From Bacteroidota bacterium (GTDB taxonomy: Bacteria > Bacteroidota > Bacteroidia > Chitinophagales > LD1): DNA of 64,000 bases. The notes under the pieces are model-generated. The model was not told the DNA's origin. It searched no databases and saw only the letters and a program-made list of their open reading frames with translations. The stretch spans positions 124,001 through 188,000 of the forward strand of contig JAFDYN010000007.1 in NCBI GenBank assembly GCA_018267385.1, in the 5' to 3' direction. A program made the translations under genes and the position numbers. Positions 8,654 through 18,002 of this stretch are shown here, in pieces (positions within the stretch are counted from its first letter, which is position 1; the number at the start of each line of letters is the position of its first letter).

Positions 8654-9391
8654 CTAGTAAGAAGAGATCGCCTTGCGTGGCTCGAGCTCTGTGCTCAGCA
8701 CAGACTCTATCAGAGACTGGAATATCTGCCTGCCATCTGTATTGCCCAGGTCTGCCTCTGAGGCGCGCTCAGGGTGTGGCATCATACCGTATACATTACG
8801 GCCTTCATTGCAGATGCCGGCTATATTTTCCAGAGAGCCATTAGGGTTGGCTTCTTCAGTGATGTTGCCATTGGCATCGCAGTAGCGGAATATCACCTGA
8901 TCATTATCCTTTAGCTTTTGCAGTGTAGCGGCATCAGCATAGTAGCGGCCATCGCCATGTGCTATAGGCACCTTGAGTACCGTGCCCGGCTTTATAGATT
9001 GAGTGAGGAGGGATTCTTTGGTCTGTGTTTTCAGATAGATGTTCTTGCAGACGTACTTCATATTGTTATTGCGCAGCAGCGCACCCGGCAGCAGTCCTGC
9101 CTCACACAGTATCTGGAATCCATTGCAGATACCAAACACACGGCCACCATTATTGGCAAACTCGATCACCGCATCCATGATAGGTGAAAAGCGCGCGATA
9201 GCGCCTGTGCGCAGGTAGTCTCCATAGCTGAAGCCACCCGGCAGGATGATGCAGTCGCGATGTGTAAAGCCCTCGAGAGACGTCTCTTTGTGAAAGATCG
9301 TCACTACCTCCTGGCCCATTACATTGCCGAGCACATGCACCATATCCCTGTCACAATTAGACCCCGGGAAAACTACCACTCCAAACTTCAT
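8654..9391 (-). CDS. purQ: Phosphoribosylformylglycinamidine synthase, glutaminase subunit
   Basis: 245 residues. It is the class I glutamine amidotransferase of FGAM synthase, delivering ammonia from glutamine to PurL in purine synthesis. The nucleophile is C89 in FGICNGFQ and the catalytic pair is H206/E208 in MPHPERA; the N-terminal [15 protein letters not shown] is the PurQ signature. A separate PurQ implies a PurL/PurS-type complex encoded elsewhere. The start lies 27 bp past the stop of the DUF6427-like gene, so it can be transcribed from that operon; a TATATTTG box at 9430-9437 inside the preceding gene may add a private promoter. Confidence 0.95.
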   Translation of the reverse strand: MKFGVVVFPGSNCDRDMVHVLGNVMGQEVVTIFHKETSLEGFTHRDCIILPGGFSYGDYLRTGAIARFSPIMDAVIEFANNGGRVFGICNGFQILCEAGLLPGALLRNNNMKYVCKNIYLKTQTKESLLTQSIKPGTVLKVPIAHGDGRYYADAATLQKLKDNDQVIFRYCDANGNITEEANPNGSLENIAGICNEGRNVYGMMPHPERASEADLGNTDGRQIFQSLIESVLSTELEPRKAISSY

Positions 9392-9418
9392 ATGATTATA
9401 CTTTTCAGATTTTATACG

Positions 9419-10423
9419 CTATACCGGCACAAATATAGGCAGGTATTGAAATGTAAAGACGGACAAAATTAAGACTATAAACAGGATTTCGGCCACCAAT
9501 GCCATTTTTGTTTCCACAAAATACATAGCTGACAAGATACTCAGCGATGTAAGCACAAAAATGAGGTGTGTCAAATTAAAGTTAAACAGCAATGCTATAG
9601 CCAGCAGCGAGAAGAAGCCGCTCAGGATCAGTATAGTGATATACTTGCGTGTCTGGATCACTGATGAGTATAAGATGCCCGGCACATTGGCCAGTATCCA
9701 TGCATCTACCATTACTATCCATGCTATGGAGATATCCTGCCAGTGTGTGAGGCGCACCGTGCTCAATGCTCTCCTGTTAGACAAATTGACCATATCTGGC
9801 AGCATATCTGGCAGCCGGTCATACCACAGGTAGTGGGTAAATACGATAGCCAGGACTGACGCAAAGCCGGTAAAAATGATCATGATACCTTTCAGTGTGC
9901 CTGTACGCATGGTGAGAAAGCCTACGATCACGAGGGGAAGCATAAAGACGGACGGGAAATATACCAGCATCGCGATACCGCTCAGGAAACCGAGATCAAA
10001 CTGATTGGCATAGAGTTTCTCAGGACGCGAGAGATCAAAGAGCTGATCGAAAACCAGCAGCAGGAATAGTAGTGAAACTTGCGCAGGGCTGATCAGGGTA
10101 CACTCAGGTATCATAGAGGTAAAGATCACGAAGAGGATACCTCCCAGATAGTTTTTGCGTTGAGAAACCTTATGACGATTGATGATCCGGTTTACGAGTA
10201 GGGATTCGACTAAACACAAGGCACCACCAGCTATCGCCAGCCATAGCTGGCTCATGTGAGCAGGGTATATCAGCCTGATGAGAAAGGCTGCGGCCGGCTC
10301 AGTGTGATGATATAGTCCGGCTATGTCCAGGCCGTGTACCAAAAACACAAACCGGAATAATACGATCAATATTATATTGATCACTACCAGCGCCGGATTG
10401 TTGGATTTAAAAAAGCTGAACAT
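9419..10423 (-). CDS. DUF6427-like multi-pass membrane protein
   Basis: 334 residues, almost entirely hydrophobic, with roughly ten membrane segments separated by short loops. The start MFSFFKSNNPALVVINIILIVLF resembles the DUF6427 family of Bacteroidota, sometimes labelled in older annotations as a carotene monooxygenase without support. No catalytic motif is visible. Its start is 3 bp from the stop of the secreted protein upstream and purQ follows, so the three are probably co-transcribed. Family assignment is from memory of the N-terminal pattern and is moderate. Confidence 0.6.
   Translation of the reverse strand: MFSFFKSNNPALVVINIILIVLFRFVFLVHGLDIAGLYHHTEPAAAFLIRLIYPAHMSQLWLAIAGGALCLVESLLVNRIINRHKVSQRKNYLGGILFVIFTSMIPECTLISPAQVSLLFLLLVFDQLFDLSRPEKLYANQFDLGFLSGIAMLVYFPSVFMLPLVIVGFLTMRTGTLKGIMIIFTGFASVLAIVFTHYLWYDRLPDMLPDMVNLSNRRALSTVRLTHWQDISIAWIVMVDAWILANVPGILYSSVIQTRKYITILILSGFFSLLAIALLFNFNLTHLIFVLTSLSILSAMYFVETKMALVAEILFIVLILSVFTFQYLPIFVPV
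9430..9437 (-). promoter_or_regulatory. Possible internal -7 box before purQ
   Basis: TATATTTG on the minus strand, a perfect TAnnTTTG match, 39 nt before the purQ start and inside the last codons of the upstream gene. No -33 TTTG is found at 16-23 nt, so this is tentative. Confidence 0.3.
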
Positions 10424-10426
10424 AGA

Positions 10427-11890
10427 TCAATACTGTACCCTGACCAAGCGGAATGAGCCGTTTTTTACACTAGGTATCACCACTTCATTTGGCGCCACCT
10501 GTTTTCCTTGTTTAGGTATGAGAAAGACGTCCTTCTCCTCCTGTCCAAAAAGGATCACCCGCTGGGATGTACCAGAGCTATTGAGATCATAGGCATCCAG
10601 TGAGGCGGACGTGCTGATCTCGTCAAGGTAGAGAAAATGTACTTTATCCTTTTCATTGATGAAGGCAAAGGATGAGTTGAATCCGTCATCGTCTTCGCTC
10701 AGTTGTTTCTTGCGCATGATGGCACTCCAGTCTATGCTCCCATCGGGATTGAATGAGAATGCTATGATATCATTGTAGGCAAAAGTAAAAATGGTCCGGT
10801 AGGTATTGTAGGGCGTGCTCATGATAGAGGGCGACATGGTCACCACCTCCCGCTTGTCCCTTATCACGGATTCAGCTGTGATCAGCGCGCCGCCGTCTAT
10901 CCGCAGGAGCATTTTCCTTATATTGAAAGTAAATAGCCTATTGCTCATACCGGCGCTCCTGCCGGTGAGAGAAGTCATAAAGGCAGAAGGGAAAGGAGAA
11001 TAATTGGACTGCTTCAGCAAACCATTGGGAGCGTCATACTTGAGATAAAAAAAGCCATTAGCCGCTGCGTCAGCCGGATCTCCTTTGTCATCATAAAAGC
11101 CGCAGAACAGCAAGGTCCCGTTTACATTGTCTATTTCAAACTGTGGTTCTCCGAATATTTCCTTTTCACATTTGATGGTATAGGAGGTTTGCTGCCCATT
11201 GATCTTATCGATACGGATCACATAATATTCATCACCCCTTACGTTGTCTTGGGCATCTTTCTCGGCGGTGAAGATCAGATAGCCGTTACCCGCATTATCT
11301 ACGAGTGCTTTGGCATACTCCATATCTCTCTCTGGCCGGTTGATGGTCAGAAAGCTTTTGTATACTACCTCACCTGCACGGTCCATGCATGTCATCTTCA
11401 TGTAGCGGATCATGCCATCAGCAAATATAGGATAGTAATAAAGCGTATAGTTCTGGTCTATGGAAAGCTTGTAGTGCAGATTGGCATCTACCAGGTCCCT
11501 GCGGTCTGCAAAGGTATCTATCGTGATCGGTACACTGATATCTATAAACTTAGAATTGACCGGCTGTAGCATCAGCAGGGTCTGTTTTTTTTCTCCGTGG
11601 AGATAGACTAGTGAGCCTCCTGTCCTGTTTAGCAGGATCTGCTGCAGGTTTCCATCGCCTGATTTGAAATCCAGCGTACGTGCGGCAGCCAGCTTTAGAT
11701 CGCTATCGTAGATATGGATCAGCTCCTCGCTACCTGAGAAGCGGACTACATAGCCATCCTGGTTTTTGCCTATGATGCGCACCTTATTCAGCCGCGAGCT
11801 GAGCCGGGTAGGAGATGAGAATGAGCCTACCTGTGCTACAGCCAGCACCTGACATGATAATAATATGGCAAACAAGATGCCTCTACTCAT
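10427..11890 (-). CDS. Secreted protein of unknown function
   Basis: 487 residues with a signal peptide (MSRGILFAILLSCQVLAVAQ). I do not recognise a named domain. The body alternates short beta strands with repeated hydrophobic-aromatic motifs (DGYVVRFSG, GNGYLIFTAEKD, GTLLFCGFYDDKGD, DKVHFLYLDE), the look of a beta-propeller or similar repeat fold. There is no T9SS sorting tail and no lipobox. It lies between the peptide-transporter genes (62-bp gap) and the DUF6427-like gene (3-bp gap). Confidence 0.75.
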   Translation of the reverse strand: MSRGILFAILLSCQVLAVAQVGSFSSPTRLSSRLNKVRIIGKNQDGYVVRFSGSEELIHIYDSDLKLAAARTLDFKSGDGNLQQILLNRTGGSLVYLHGEKKQTLLMLQPVNSKFIDISVPITIDTFADRRDLVDANLHYKLSIDQNYTLYYYPIFADGMIRYMKMTCMDRAGEVVYKSFLTINRPERDMEYAKALVDNAGNGYLIFTAEKDAQDNVRGDEYYVIRIDKINGQQTSYTIKCEKEIFGEPQFEIDNVNGTLLFCGFYDDKGDPADAAANGFFYLKYDAPNGLLKQSNYSPFPSAFMTSLTGRSAGMSNRLFTFNIRKMLLRIDGGALITAESVIRDKREVVTMSPSIMSTPYNTYRTIFTFAYNDIIAFSFNPDGSIDWSAIMRKKQLSEDDDGFNSSFAFINEKDKVHFLYLDEISTSASLDAYDLNSSGTSQRVILFGQEEKDVFLIPKQGKQVAPNEVVIPSVKNGSFRLVRVQY

Positions 11891-11952
11891 GTATCAAATC
11901 TAACGAATATCCTGAATGCAATGAGGGCTATTTCACCCGTTTGAGAGGCAGA

Positions 11953-13251
11953 CTACTGCTTCAGCCTCGGATCTAGTGCCTCTGTCAGACCATCGCCTAT
12001 GAGGTTAAAGATGGTCACTGTGATGAAGATGGCAAAGCCGGGGAAGATAGCTACCCACCAGGCATGTGTCTCGCCGCGGGCCAGGGAGAGCATGCTACCC
12101 CATGTCACCTGCTCAGGAGGTACACCAATGCCCAGGAAGGAAAGGCTGGACTCCGTGAGGATAGCCGAGGCGATACCAAATGAAACTGAGATGAGAACAG
12201 ATGTAAGCGAGTTGGGCAGCGTGTGGCGCAGTATGATACGCCACTCAGGATAGCCGAGTGCCTGTGCAGCCTCCACATACTCGAGACTGCGTACGCGCAG
12301 GAGCTCCCCGCGCAGGTAGCGGGCTATGCCGGTCCACCGCGTCAGGCCTATGATCACCATCACGATCATCAGTGATGGCTTCTCTATGATGGCTACGATA
12401 GATAGTAGCAAGAGAAGGCTCGGTATAGACTCCAGTATTTCTATGAGGCGAGATACGAGTATATCTATCGGAAGGGACACTTCCCCCCCCAGGTACGGGA
12501 TCTTTTTGAAGAACCTGTCCAGCAGGTTAGGTATGGCCATGATACCCGCAAAAATGCCCAGGCTCAGGATAAAGTGCCCTGTAAACCGCCAGATAGACAC
12601 AGCCATCGCGTCGGTCAATGTATACGAGCGCACGCTGAAGGCATAGAACATTGCAAACGGAAGTGCCACTACATTTAGTACAATGGTCAGGCGGGTCATC
12701 TTGAGGCGACTGTCGCCGTAGTAGCCGGCCAGAGAGCCAAAGAACAAACCCAGCAGCAATGCTACAGACATAGATACCACGCCCACCATCATCGCTACCG
12801 TAGTGCCGTGTATCATACCGGAGAGTACGTCGCGGCCCAGATTGTCCGTACCGAGGTAGTGCTTCCAGCGGGCAGAGGCCACATTCTGCTGGTCAAAGGG
12901 ACCTACATAGTCGCGGTTTTTGCTATCCATGGTCGTAGGCGAGTATGGTACCAGCGCCCAGACTACTTTGTCGTATTGCAGGTCGCGCCAGTCTACGTTA
13001 GACAGCTCGGTAGGCCAGGTAGTGAGGCCCCAGTCCACACCTATACCGCGCAAGACGGGAAAATAGGTTTGGCCTTTGATCTCCGCATAGTATGGCTTTT
13101 CATTGGCTATAAAGTCTGCAGATATACCTATCAGGAATATGAACATGAGCAGGCGCAGAGACCATACAGCCGGGCGGTTCCTATTGAACTGCCTGCGCAC
13201 GATGGCGTTTAGCGTCTCAGCCTTTTCTACTTTATTTTTTTCCTTAGCCAT
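11953..13251 (-). CDS. Peptide ABC transporter permease, DppC/OppC type
   Basis: 432 residues, over 100 longer than typical OppC. It forms half of the inner-membrane channel of a dipeptide/oligopeptide importer. The BPD_transp_1 domain has the EAA loop EAAQALGYPEWRIILRHTLPNSL-like segment contacting the ATPase. Extra length sits after TM1 (about residues 45-125, an extracytoplasmic segment) and in a cytoplasmic or periplasmic stretch before the EAA loop. The start codon overlaps the stop of the upstream permease by one base (TAATG), so translation is coupled. No oppD/oppF ATPase gene follows. Confidence 0.9.
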   Translation of the reverse strand: MAKEKNKVEKAETLNAIVRRQFNRNRPAVWSLRLLMFIFLIGISADFIANEKPYYAEIKGQTYFPVLRGIGVDWGLTTWPTELSNVDWRDLQYDKVVWALVPYSPTTMDSKNRDYVGPFDQQNVASARWKHYLGTDNLGRDVLSGMIHGTTVAMMVGVVSMSVALLLGLFFGSLAGYYGDSRLKMTRLTIVLNVVALPFAMFYAFSVRSYTLTDAMAVSIWRFTGHFILSLGIFAGIMAIPNLLDRFFKKIPYLGGEVSLPIDILVSRLIEILESIPSLLLLLSIVAIIEKPSLMIVMVIIGLTRWTGIARYLRGELLRVRSLEYVEAAQALGYPEWRIILRHTLPNSLTSVLISVSFGIASAILTESSLSFLGIGVPPEQVTWGSMLSLARGETHAWWVAIFPGFAIFITVTIFNLIGDGLTEALDPRLKQ

Positions 13252-14678
13252 TATTTGTCAAAAGAGATTCGAGGGTCTACTACTGCATATAGGATATCAG
13301 AGATCAAGGTGCCCACCAGCGTGAGGAAGGCAGAGAACATCATCACTGTAAATACCATAGGGTAATCACGCGACTGCAGGGAGAGGTAGGCTACCTTGCC
13401 CATGCCTGGCAGGCTGAAGATGATCTCTATGATAAAGGCACCGCTGATAGCAGCAGGCAGCAGGCTCGCAAAGATCGTGATGATCGGAATGAGTGAGTTG
13501 CGCAGGGCGTGCTTCCATACTACCTTGCCCTCACTGAGCCCCTTGGCACGTGCAGTACGGATGTAGTCCTGGCGGAATACGCTCAGTACACCACCACGCA
13601 TCTGTCGGGAGAGGTACGCCAGAGATCCGTATGTGATACAGAATACAGGCAGGATAAAGTGCGATACACGCTCCATCAGCGCCTCGCTCCAGCTCATCTG
13701 ATCTGTGATTTCACCTACACCGAATGTAGGGAACCAATCCATGCCATACTCAGGCGTAGTGACAAAAGTGATAAGGAGAGTAGCCACCCAAAATACAGGC
13801 AGAGAATACAGGATAAAGAGGAAAACTGTGGTAGCCTGCTCGCCTATACTTCCCTTATTGCGTGCAGAGCTGATACCTATAGGGATAGCTATCAGATAGG
13901 ATAGCAAGATAGAGATCAGGTTGAGCATCAGCGTCCATGGCAGCGCTTCTTTGATCTTTGACCAGATAGGGCGCTTGTCTATATACGAGATACCAAAATC
14001 CAGATGTAGAAAGTGGCTCAGCCAGCGGTGATATTGATTATTGAGGCCATACCATTTCAGGGATGGTATCATATTTTTAGATGGGGTAGCCTTCTGCTTG
14101 ATCGCTGTATAAGAGGCCTGCAGATGCTGTATATCCTGATGCACTCCGGCAAGAAGCGGTGACGTGGCGGATGCCTTGTCCATCTCCGTCAGCATATCCT
14201 GTATGGTCACATCTTTATACTCCAGCAGCAGCTTGCCGGCATCGTCGCGTATCAGCTTATCCTGATCAAAAATGGTAGAGTCTTTTTTGACATCCAGCAG
14301 GTGGAGGTCTACAGCCTTGACCGCATGGTAGTACTGCTCTATCTCCGGCCAGTCTCCATATTGACCTATCAGGCGCTCGAGATTGTCACGCTCGGGCTTC
14401 TTGATGATCTTGTAGAGTGTATCCGGTGTAGCGGCATTGGAGAAAAGGAAATAAAACGACGGTAGGTCAAAGCCCAGCTGCTGTGCCATATCCAGGTATG
14501 CCTTCTCGCCGGCCATCCTGTCTGAGGAGCCATTGGTCTCGCCTTGCGCCTCCTGATTGCCTAGCGCGATCCTGACAGAGTCTCCGGGAGACATCTTGCT
14601 CAGGGCAAAGGTCAGGATAGAGATGATCAGCATCGTAGGGATGAAGATCAATACCCGTTTTAGTATGTATGAGAACAT
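13251..14678 (-). CDS. Peptide ABC transporter permease, DppB/OppB type
   Basis: 475 residues against about 310-340 for typical DppB. The N-terminal MFSYILKRVLIFIPTMLIISILTF and the core from about residue 230 (HWTLMLNL region, EAA loop RTARAKGLSEGKVVWKHALRNSL-like) are standard BPD_transp_1. Between TM1 and TM2 there is an insertion of about 150 residues (roughly 45-195), hydrophilic and helical, predicted extracytoplasmic. It follows the binding-protein gene by 33 bp and is coupled to the next permease through TAATG. Confidence 0.9.
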   Translation of the reverse strand: MFSYILKRVLIFIPTMLIISILTFALSKMSPGDSVRIALGNQEAQGETNGSSDRMAGEKAYLDMAQQLGFDLPSFYFLFSNAATPDTLYKIIKKPERDNLERLIGQYGDWPEIEQYYHAVKAVDLHLLDVKKDSTIFDQDKLIRDDAGKLLLEYKDVTIQDMLTEMDKASATSPLLAGVHQDIQHLQASYTAIKQKATPSKNMIPSLKWYGLNNQYHRWLSHFLHLDFGISYIDKRPIWSKIKEALPWTLMLNLISILLSYLIAIPIGISSARNKGSIGEQATTVFLFILYSLPVFWVATLLITFVTTPEYGMDWFPTFGVGEITDQMSWSEALMERVSHFILPVFCITYGSLAYLSRQMRGGVLSVFRQDYIRTARAKGLSEGKVVWKHALRNSLIPIITIFASLLPAAISGAFIIEIIFSLPGMGKVAYLSLQSRDYPMVFTVMMFSAFLTLVGTLISDILYAVVDPRISFDK

Positions 14679-14711
14679 CTACTCTTTTGAAAGGCTAATG
14701 ATGACTATGGC

Positions 14712-16484
14712 TTAGTTATTAGCCAGCTTAAATTCGTTGTACATGAAGCCCGGGTTGATCAGGGTTTCCTCTACAGTGTACCTCTTGTTGATCGCGATCC
14801 TATTGGCAGGGATGAACATAAATACGCAAGGGATATCATCGTGGATCATGATCTCTAGCTTCTTGTACATCTCCACACGCTTGCTCTCATCCAGCTCTCC
14901 GCGGATGCTTTCGATCAGCTTGTCAGACTCGGCATTGCCGTAGCCAAACATATTAGAGCCGCCTACTACAGCAGATGAGGTATGCCACATCTGTTTTGCA
15001 TCGCCCATAGTAGCAGACATGCTGTAGCCACCGTAGGTGGTTTCAAAGTCCCTCTTGTCCATATCCTGGATGTAGACGCTCCACTCACGTGCAGTGATAG
15101 TGAGGTCTATACCTACTTTCTTCAGGTCTTCCTTGATCAGGATGCCCGTCTGCTCGCGGCCTTTATTGCCTGCAGGTATCTTAAAGTCGAGAGAGAGTTT
15201 CACCTTCTGGCCCTTGATCATCTTATCGCGGAAACCATCTCCATCAGAGTCTTTCCAGCCGGCGTCATCCAGCAGCTTGCGCGCCAGGTCCAGGTCATAG
15301 TCAAAAGGCTTGATGTCCTTATTGTAGTGTACCTGCGTAGGATGTACAAAAGACTCAGCGATCTGGTTCCTGTTAAAGTTGATCACCTCATTGATCTCTT
15401 TCCTGTTTATACAGTGAGCGATTGCTTCACGTACTTTGCGGTCGCTGAGCTTCACATTCTTGGTATTGAAGCCGATGTAAGTCCATGCGAAGATGGATGG
15501 AGCATCCAGTTTGAGTTTTTGTTTAGCAGTCTCATTCTTGAGGAGGTCTTCGTACAGCTTAGGATTGATACCGTTCATCTCGTCTATCTGCCCATCCTTC
15601 AGGGCTGTCACAGCGGTATTGCCATCGTTGATTACCTTAAAGACGATCTTGTCGGGATATGCTATAAAATCGCGCACGTCCTTTACCTTATCACCCCACC
15701 AGTTCTTTTTGCGCACCAGAGTGATGTCCTGGCCCGTCTTCCAGCCAGCAAATTCGTATGGGCCGCAGCCTACTATACCGCCCTTCTCGCGCTGAAACTT
15801 CTCAGAGTTGAACTGATCTGCAAACTTGCGGATATCAGCATTGTCCTTTATTTTATTCCTCTTGTCATTGCTATTCAGGTCTTTGATGCTGAATTTGGCC
15901 ATCAGATGCTCCGGGTCATATACATACTCAGGGAGTACATAGTATCCGGCAAACTCTTCTACCATGAAATACTTTTCCTTGGCATATACAGTGAACTTCT
16001 TAGGATTGGCAGAGTCTATCTGTACATCTGCGAGCCAGTCATAGTATGGACGCAGCGGTGTACACTTAGTATTTGGATTGAGGATACACTTCAGGGAAAA
16101 AACATAGTCTGAAGCCAGGACAGGTGTACCGTTGTCCCATGTAGCCTCAGGGCGGATTTCAAACTCGAGTTTCTCGCCACCTTTCCACTCGCCTTCAGTC
16201 ACTTCAGATACCTTGGCACGTGCTACAGCCAGTGCCGGGGTCAGTTTGTAGTCCTTTGGGTCCTGTCCGTACATAGACATAAACATGAGGCCTGCTATAT
16301 ACCTGCCGTCAGTAGAGGTCAGATTGATGGGATTCAGCATGTCCGGGTCACTGAGGGAGTATGCATTGAGGTTGTTTGCTCCTGTACCGCCTTCATTGGC
16401 AGCCTTTTTGCCTTTGCATCCGCTCAGGATCGTGCCGGCGATCACCACCATTATGATGAGCCTGTATGAAACTTTCCAAACCAT
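14712..16484 (-). CDS. Peptide ABC transporter substrate-binding lipoprotein (SBP_bac_5)
   Basis: 590 residues from the ATG at 16484. The frame stays open to 16529, but that upstream Met overlaps a -7 box, while the ATG at 16484 gives a lipoprotein signal (MVWKVSYRLIIMVVIAGTILSGC) with lipobox LSGC. The mature part fits OppA/DppA-type family 5 binding proteins: TWDNGTPVLASDYVFSLK, WTYIGFNTKNVKLSDRKVREAIAHCI-type core and the final GFMYNEFKL. It captures peptides or similar solutes in the periplasm and hands them to the two permeases encoded downstream. First gene of the operon. Confidence 0.92.
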   Translation of the reverse strand: MVWKVSYRLIIMVVIAGTILSGCKGKKAANEGGTGANNLNAYSLSDPDMLNPINLTSTDGRYIAGLMFMSMYGQDPKDYKLTPALAVARAKVSEVTEGEWKGGEKLEFEIRPEATWDNGTPVLASDYVFSLKCILNPNTKCTPLRPYYDWLADVQIDSANPKKFTVYAKEKYFMVEEFAGYYVLPEYVYDPEHLMAKFSIKDLNSNDKRNKIKDNADIRKFADQFNSEKFQREKGGIVGCGPYEFAGWKTGQDITLVRKKNWWGDKVKDVRDFIAYPDKIVFKVINDGNTAVTALKDGQIDEMNGINPKLYEDLLKNETAKQKLKLDAPSIFAWTYIGFNTKNVKLSDRKVREAIAHCINRKEINEVINFNRNQIAESFVHPTQVHYNKDIKPFDYDLDLARKLLDDAGWKDSDGDGFRDKMIKGQKVKLSLDFKIPAGNKGREQTGILIKEDLKKVGIDLTITAREWSVYIQDMDKRDFETTYGGYSMSATMGDAKQMWHTSSAVVGGSNMFGYGNAESDKLIESIRGELDESKRVEMYKKLEIMIHDDIPCVFMFIPANRIAINKRYTVEETLINPGFMYNEFKLANN

Positions 16485-16526
16485 TGGATATCTATTAAGT
16501 TTTGTGAATAGTATGATAAGTGCGAA

Positions 16527-16559
16527 CAAATATAGCAGAATCTGTTACAGTATTACAAA
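16527..16559 (-). promoter_or_regulatory. Promoter of the peptide-transporter operon
   Basis: On the minus strand TATATTTG (16527-16534) matches TAnnTTTG and a TTTG lies 21 nt further upstream (16556-16559). The implied transcript starts near 16520 and supports the downstream ATG at 16484 as the true start. Confidence 0.6.
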
Positions 16560-16618
16560 CCGGATCCAGCGTGGCAGGATGCGCCTTTCGGAATAGTTTT
16601 TGGTAAAAAGGATATGCT

Positions 16619-17527
16619 ATGAATAAAGTATTGATCACCGGGGCAGATGGCCTGATAGGTACCAGGCTACAGCAGCTGCTAAAAAAGGATGGTTATGCAG
16701 TCCACACTATCGGCAGGGCCAAAAAGGACAAACCGGAACCTGACCAGTATATATGGGATATAGCTACGCAAACCATGGATCCGGCATCACTAAAAGGTGT
16801 GACTGCTATCATACACCTGGCCGGGGCCGGTGTAGCGGATCAGCGCTGGACTGCAGCGCGCAAAAAAGAAATCTATGACAGCCGCATAGACTCTACACGG
16901 CTAATCTATAAGACACTGGCTACTATACCTAATCAGGTGAAAACAATAGTCTCTGCCGCAGCAGTAGGCTACTATGGTGACAGGGGTGCTGACGTGATCA
17001 GTGAAACAGAACCGCCGGGAGACAGTTTCCTGGCAAAAGTGGTGCTGGACTGGGAGCGAGAGGTGGCGCAGATGGAGAAACTCAGTGTGCGGCATATCTG
17101 CTGCCGCATAGGTGTGGTGCTGGCCCGCCATGGTGGCGCCCTGCCCGAGCTGGACAGGACGGTGCCTGCCGGTATCGCGCCTTATTTTGCGAAGCAAGAC
17201 CTCTACTATCCGTGGGTGCATATAGATGATGTATGCGGCACCATGATCCATGCGCTGGAGCAGGAAGCTATGCACGGCAGCTATAATACTACAGCACCGG
17301 AACCGGTACAGATCAAAGCACTGATGCGAGCGATCATCACCGCTCGCAGGGCCCATGCCCTACTCGTGCCGGTGCCGCCGCTGGCACTGAAAGTGATGCT
17401 GGGAGAGATGAGCGAGGTGGTGCTACAGAGTCAAAGATGCAGCGACGCTAAGCTATTGGCTAGCGGGTATCAGTTTAAGTACCCCGATCTGGCCGGGGCG
17501 CTGAAAGATATTTACAAAAAGGGCTAG
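16619..17527 (+). CDS. TIGR01777-family NAD(P)-binding epimerase-like protein
   Basis: 302 residues, the normal size. The N-terminal nucleotide-binding loop GADGLIGTRL (residues 8-17), the IIHLAGAGVADQRWTAARKKEI stretch, SAAAVGYYG and the C-terminal DUF1731 extension (EMSEVVLQSQRCSDAKLLASGYQFKYP) are diagnostic of the YfcH/SulA-like short-chain dehydrogenase family. The biochemical role in bacteria is not settled. It is divergent from the transporter operon and its stop codon overlaps that of the next, convergent gene (CTAG). Confidence 0.9.
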   Translation: MNKVLITGADGLIGTRLQQLLKKDGYAVHTIGRAKKDKPEPDQYIWDIATQTMDPASLKGVTAIIHLAGAGVADQRWTAARKKEIYDSRIDSTRLIYKTLATIPNQVKTIVSAAAVGYYGDRGADVISETEPPGDSFLAKVVLDWEREVAQMEKLSVRHICCRIGVVLARHGGALPELDRTVPAGIAPYFAKQDLYYPWVHIDDVCGTMIHALEQEAMHGSYNTTAPEPVQIKALMRAIITARRAHALLVPVPPLALKVMLGEMSEVVLQSQRCSDAKLLASGYQFKYPDLAGALKDIYKKG

Positions 17528-17883
17528 AAACCCTGCTTTAGCAGGACGTAGTCTGTCACGATATTACCCTGGTCTCCGGTGCTATTGGCACTCATGAGGA
17601 TGTAGCCCTTCTTGCGCAGTTTATTGATATTGTCTACTATGATCTTCAGATTGCCGGGTTCGGTCTTCTCGCTATAGGCCTCCAGCGGTATGGTCTCCTG
17701 GTTGCCATCTTCGTAGGTGATGATGATCTTGGACCCGATAAAACCTGCACCCTGCGCCGCAAACTTATTGACGTCAAACACGCGCATGAGGCAGTAGCCT
17801 GTCTGGGCTGCGGCGCCCTTCTGAGCGCTGGCAGCAGCCGATCCGAGGCAAATGAAGGCTAAGAGTATAAGGATATGACGCAC
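17524..17883 (-). CDS. Small secreted protein of unknown function
   Basis: 119 residues with a signal peptide (MRHILILLAFICLGSAAASAQ). The mature ~98 residues contain a strand-rich segment (GSKIIITYEDGNQETIPLEAYS), a short helix (NLKIIVDNINKLRKKGY) and a final strand (IVTDYVLLKQGF), suggesting a compact alpha/beta fold. I do not recognise the family. Its TAG stop overlaps the TAG of the convergent epimerase-like gene within CTAG at 17524-17527. A TATATTTA box at 17901-17908 could be its -7 element. Confidence 0.75.
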   Translation of the reverse strand: MRHILILLAFICLGSAAASAQKGAAAQTGYCLMRVFDVNKFAAQGAGFIGSKIIITYEDGNQETIPLEAYSEKTEPGNLKIIVDNINKLRKKGYILMSANSTGDQGNIVTDYVLLKQGF

Positions 17884-18002
17884 GGGTATGATTTTGATGA
17901 TAAATATAGGCTATCCTCATGGAAAATGAAGGAAGCAGCTTTTAACAACCGGTAGCAAACCTTTGCCGGCCGGCTCCGTATATCTGTGAAAACACAACCC
18001 TT

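Noticed and set aside
14982-16112. 376-codon open frame opposite the binding-protein gene
   Set aside because: Coding shadow of a well-supported lipoprotein gene.
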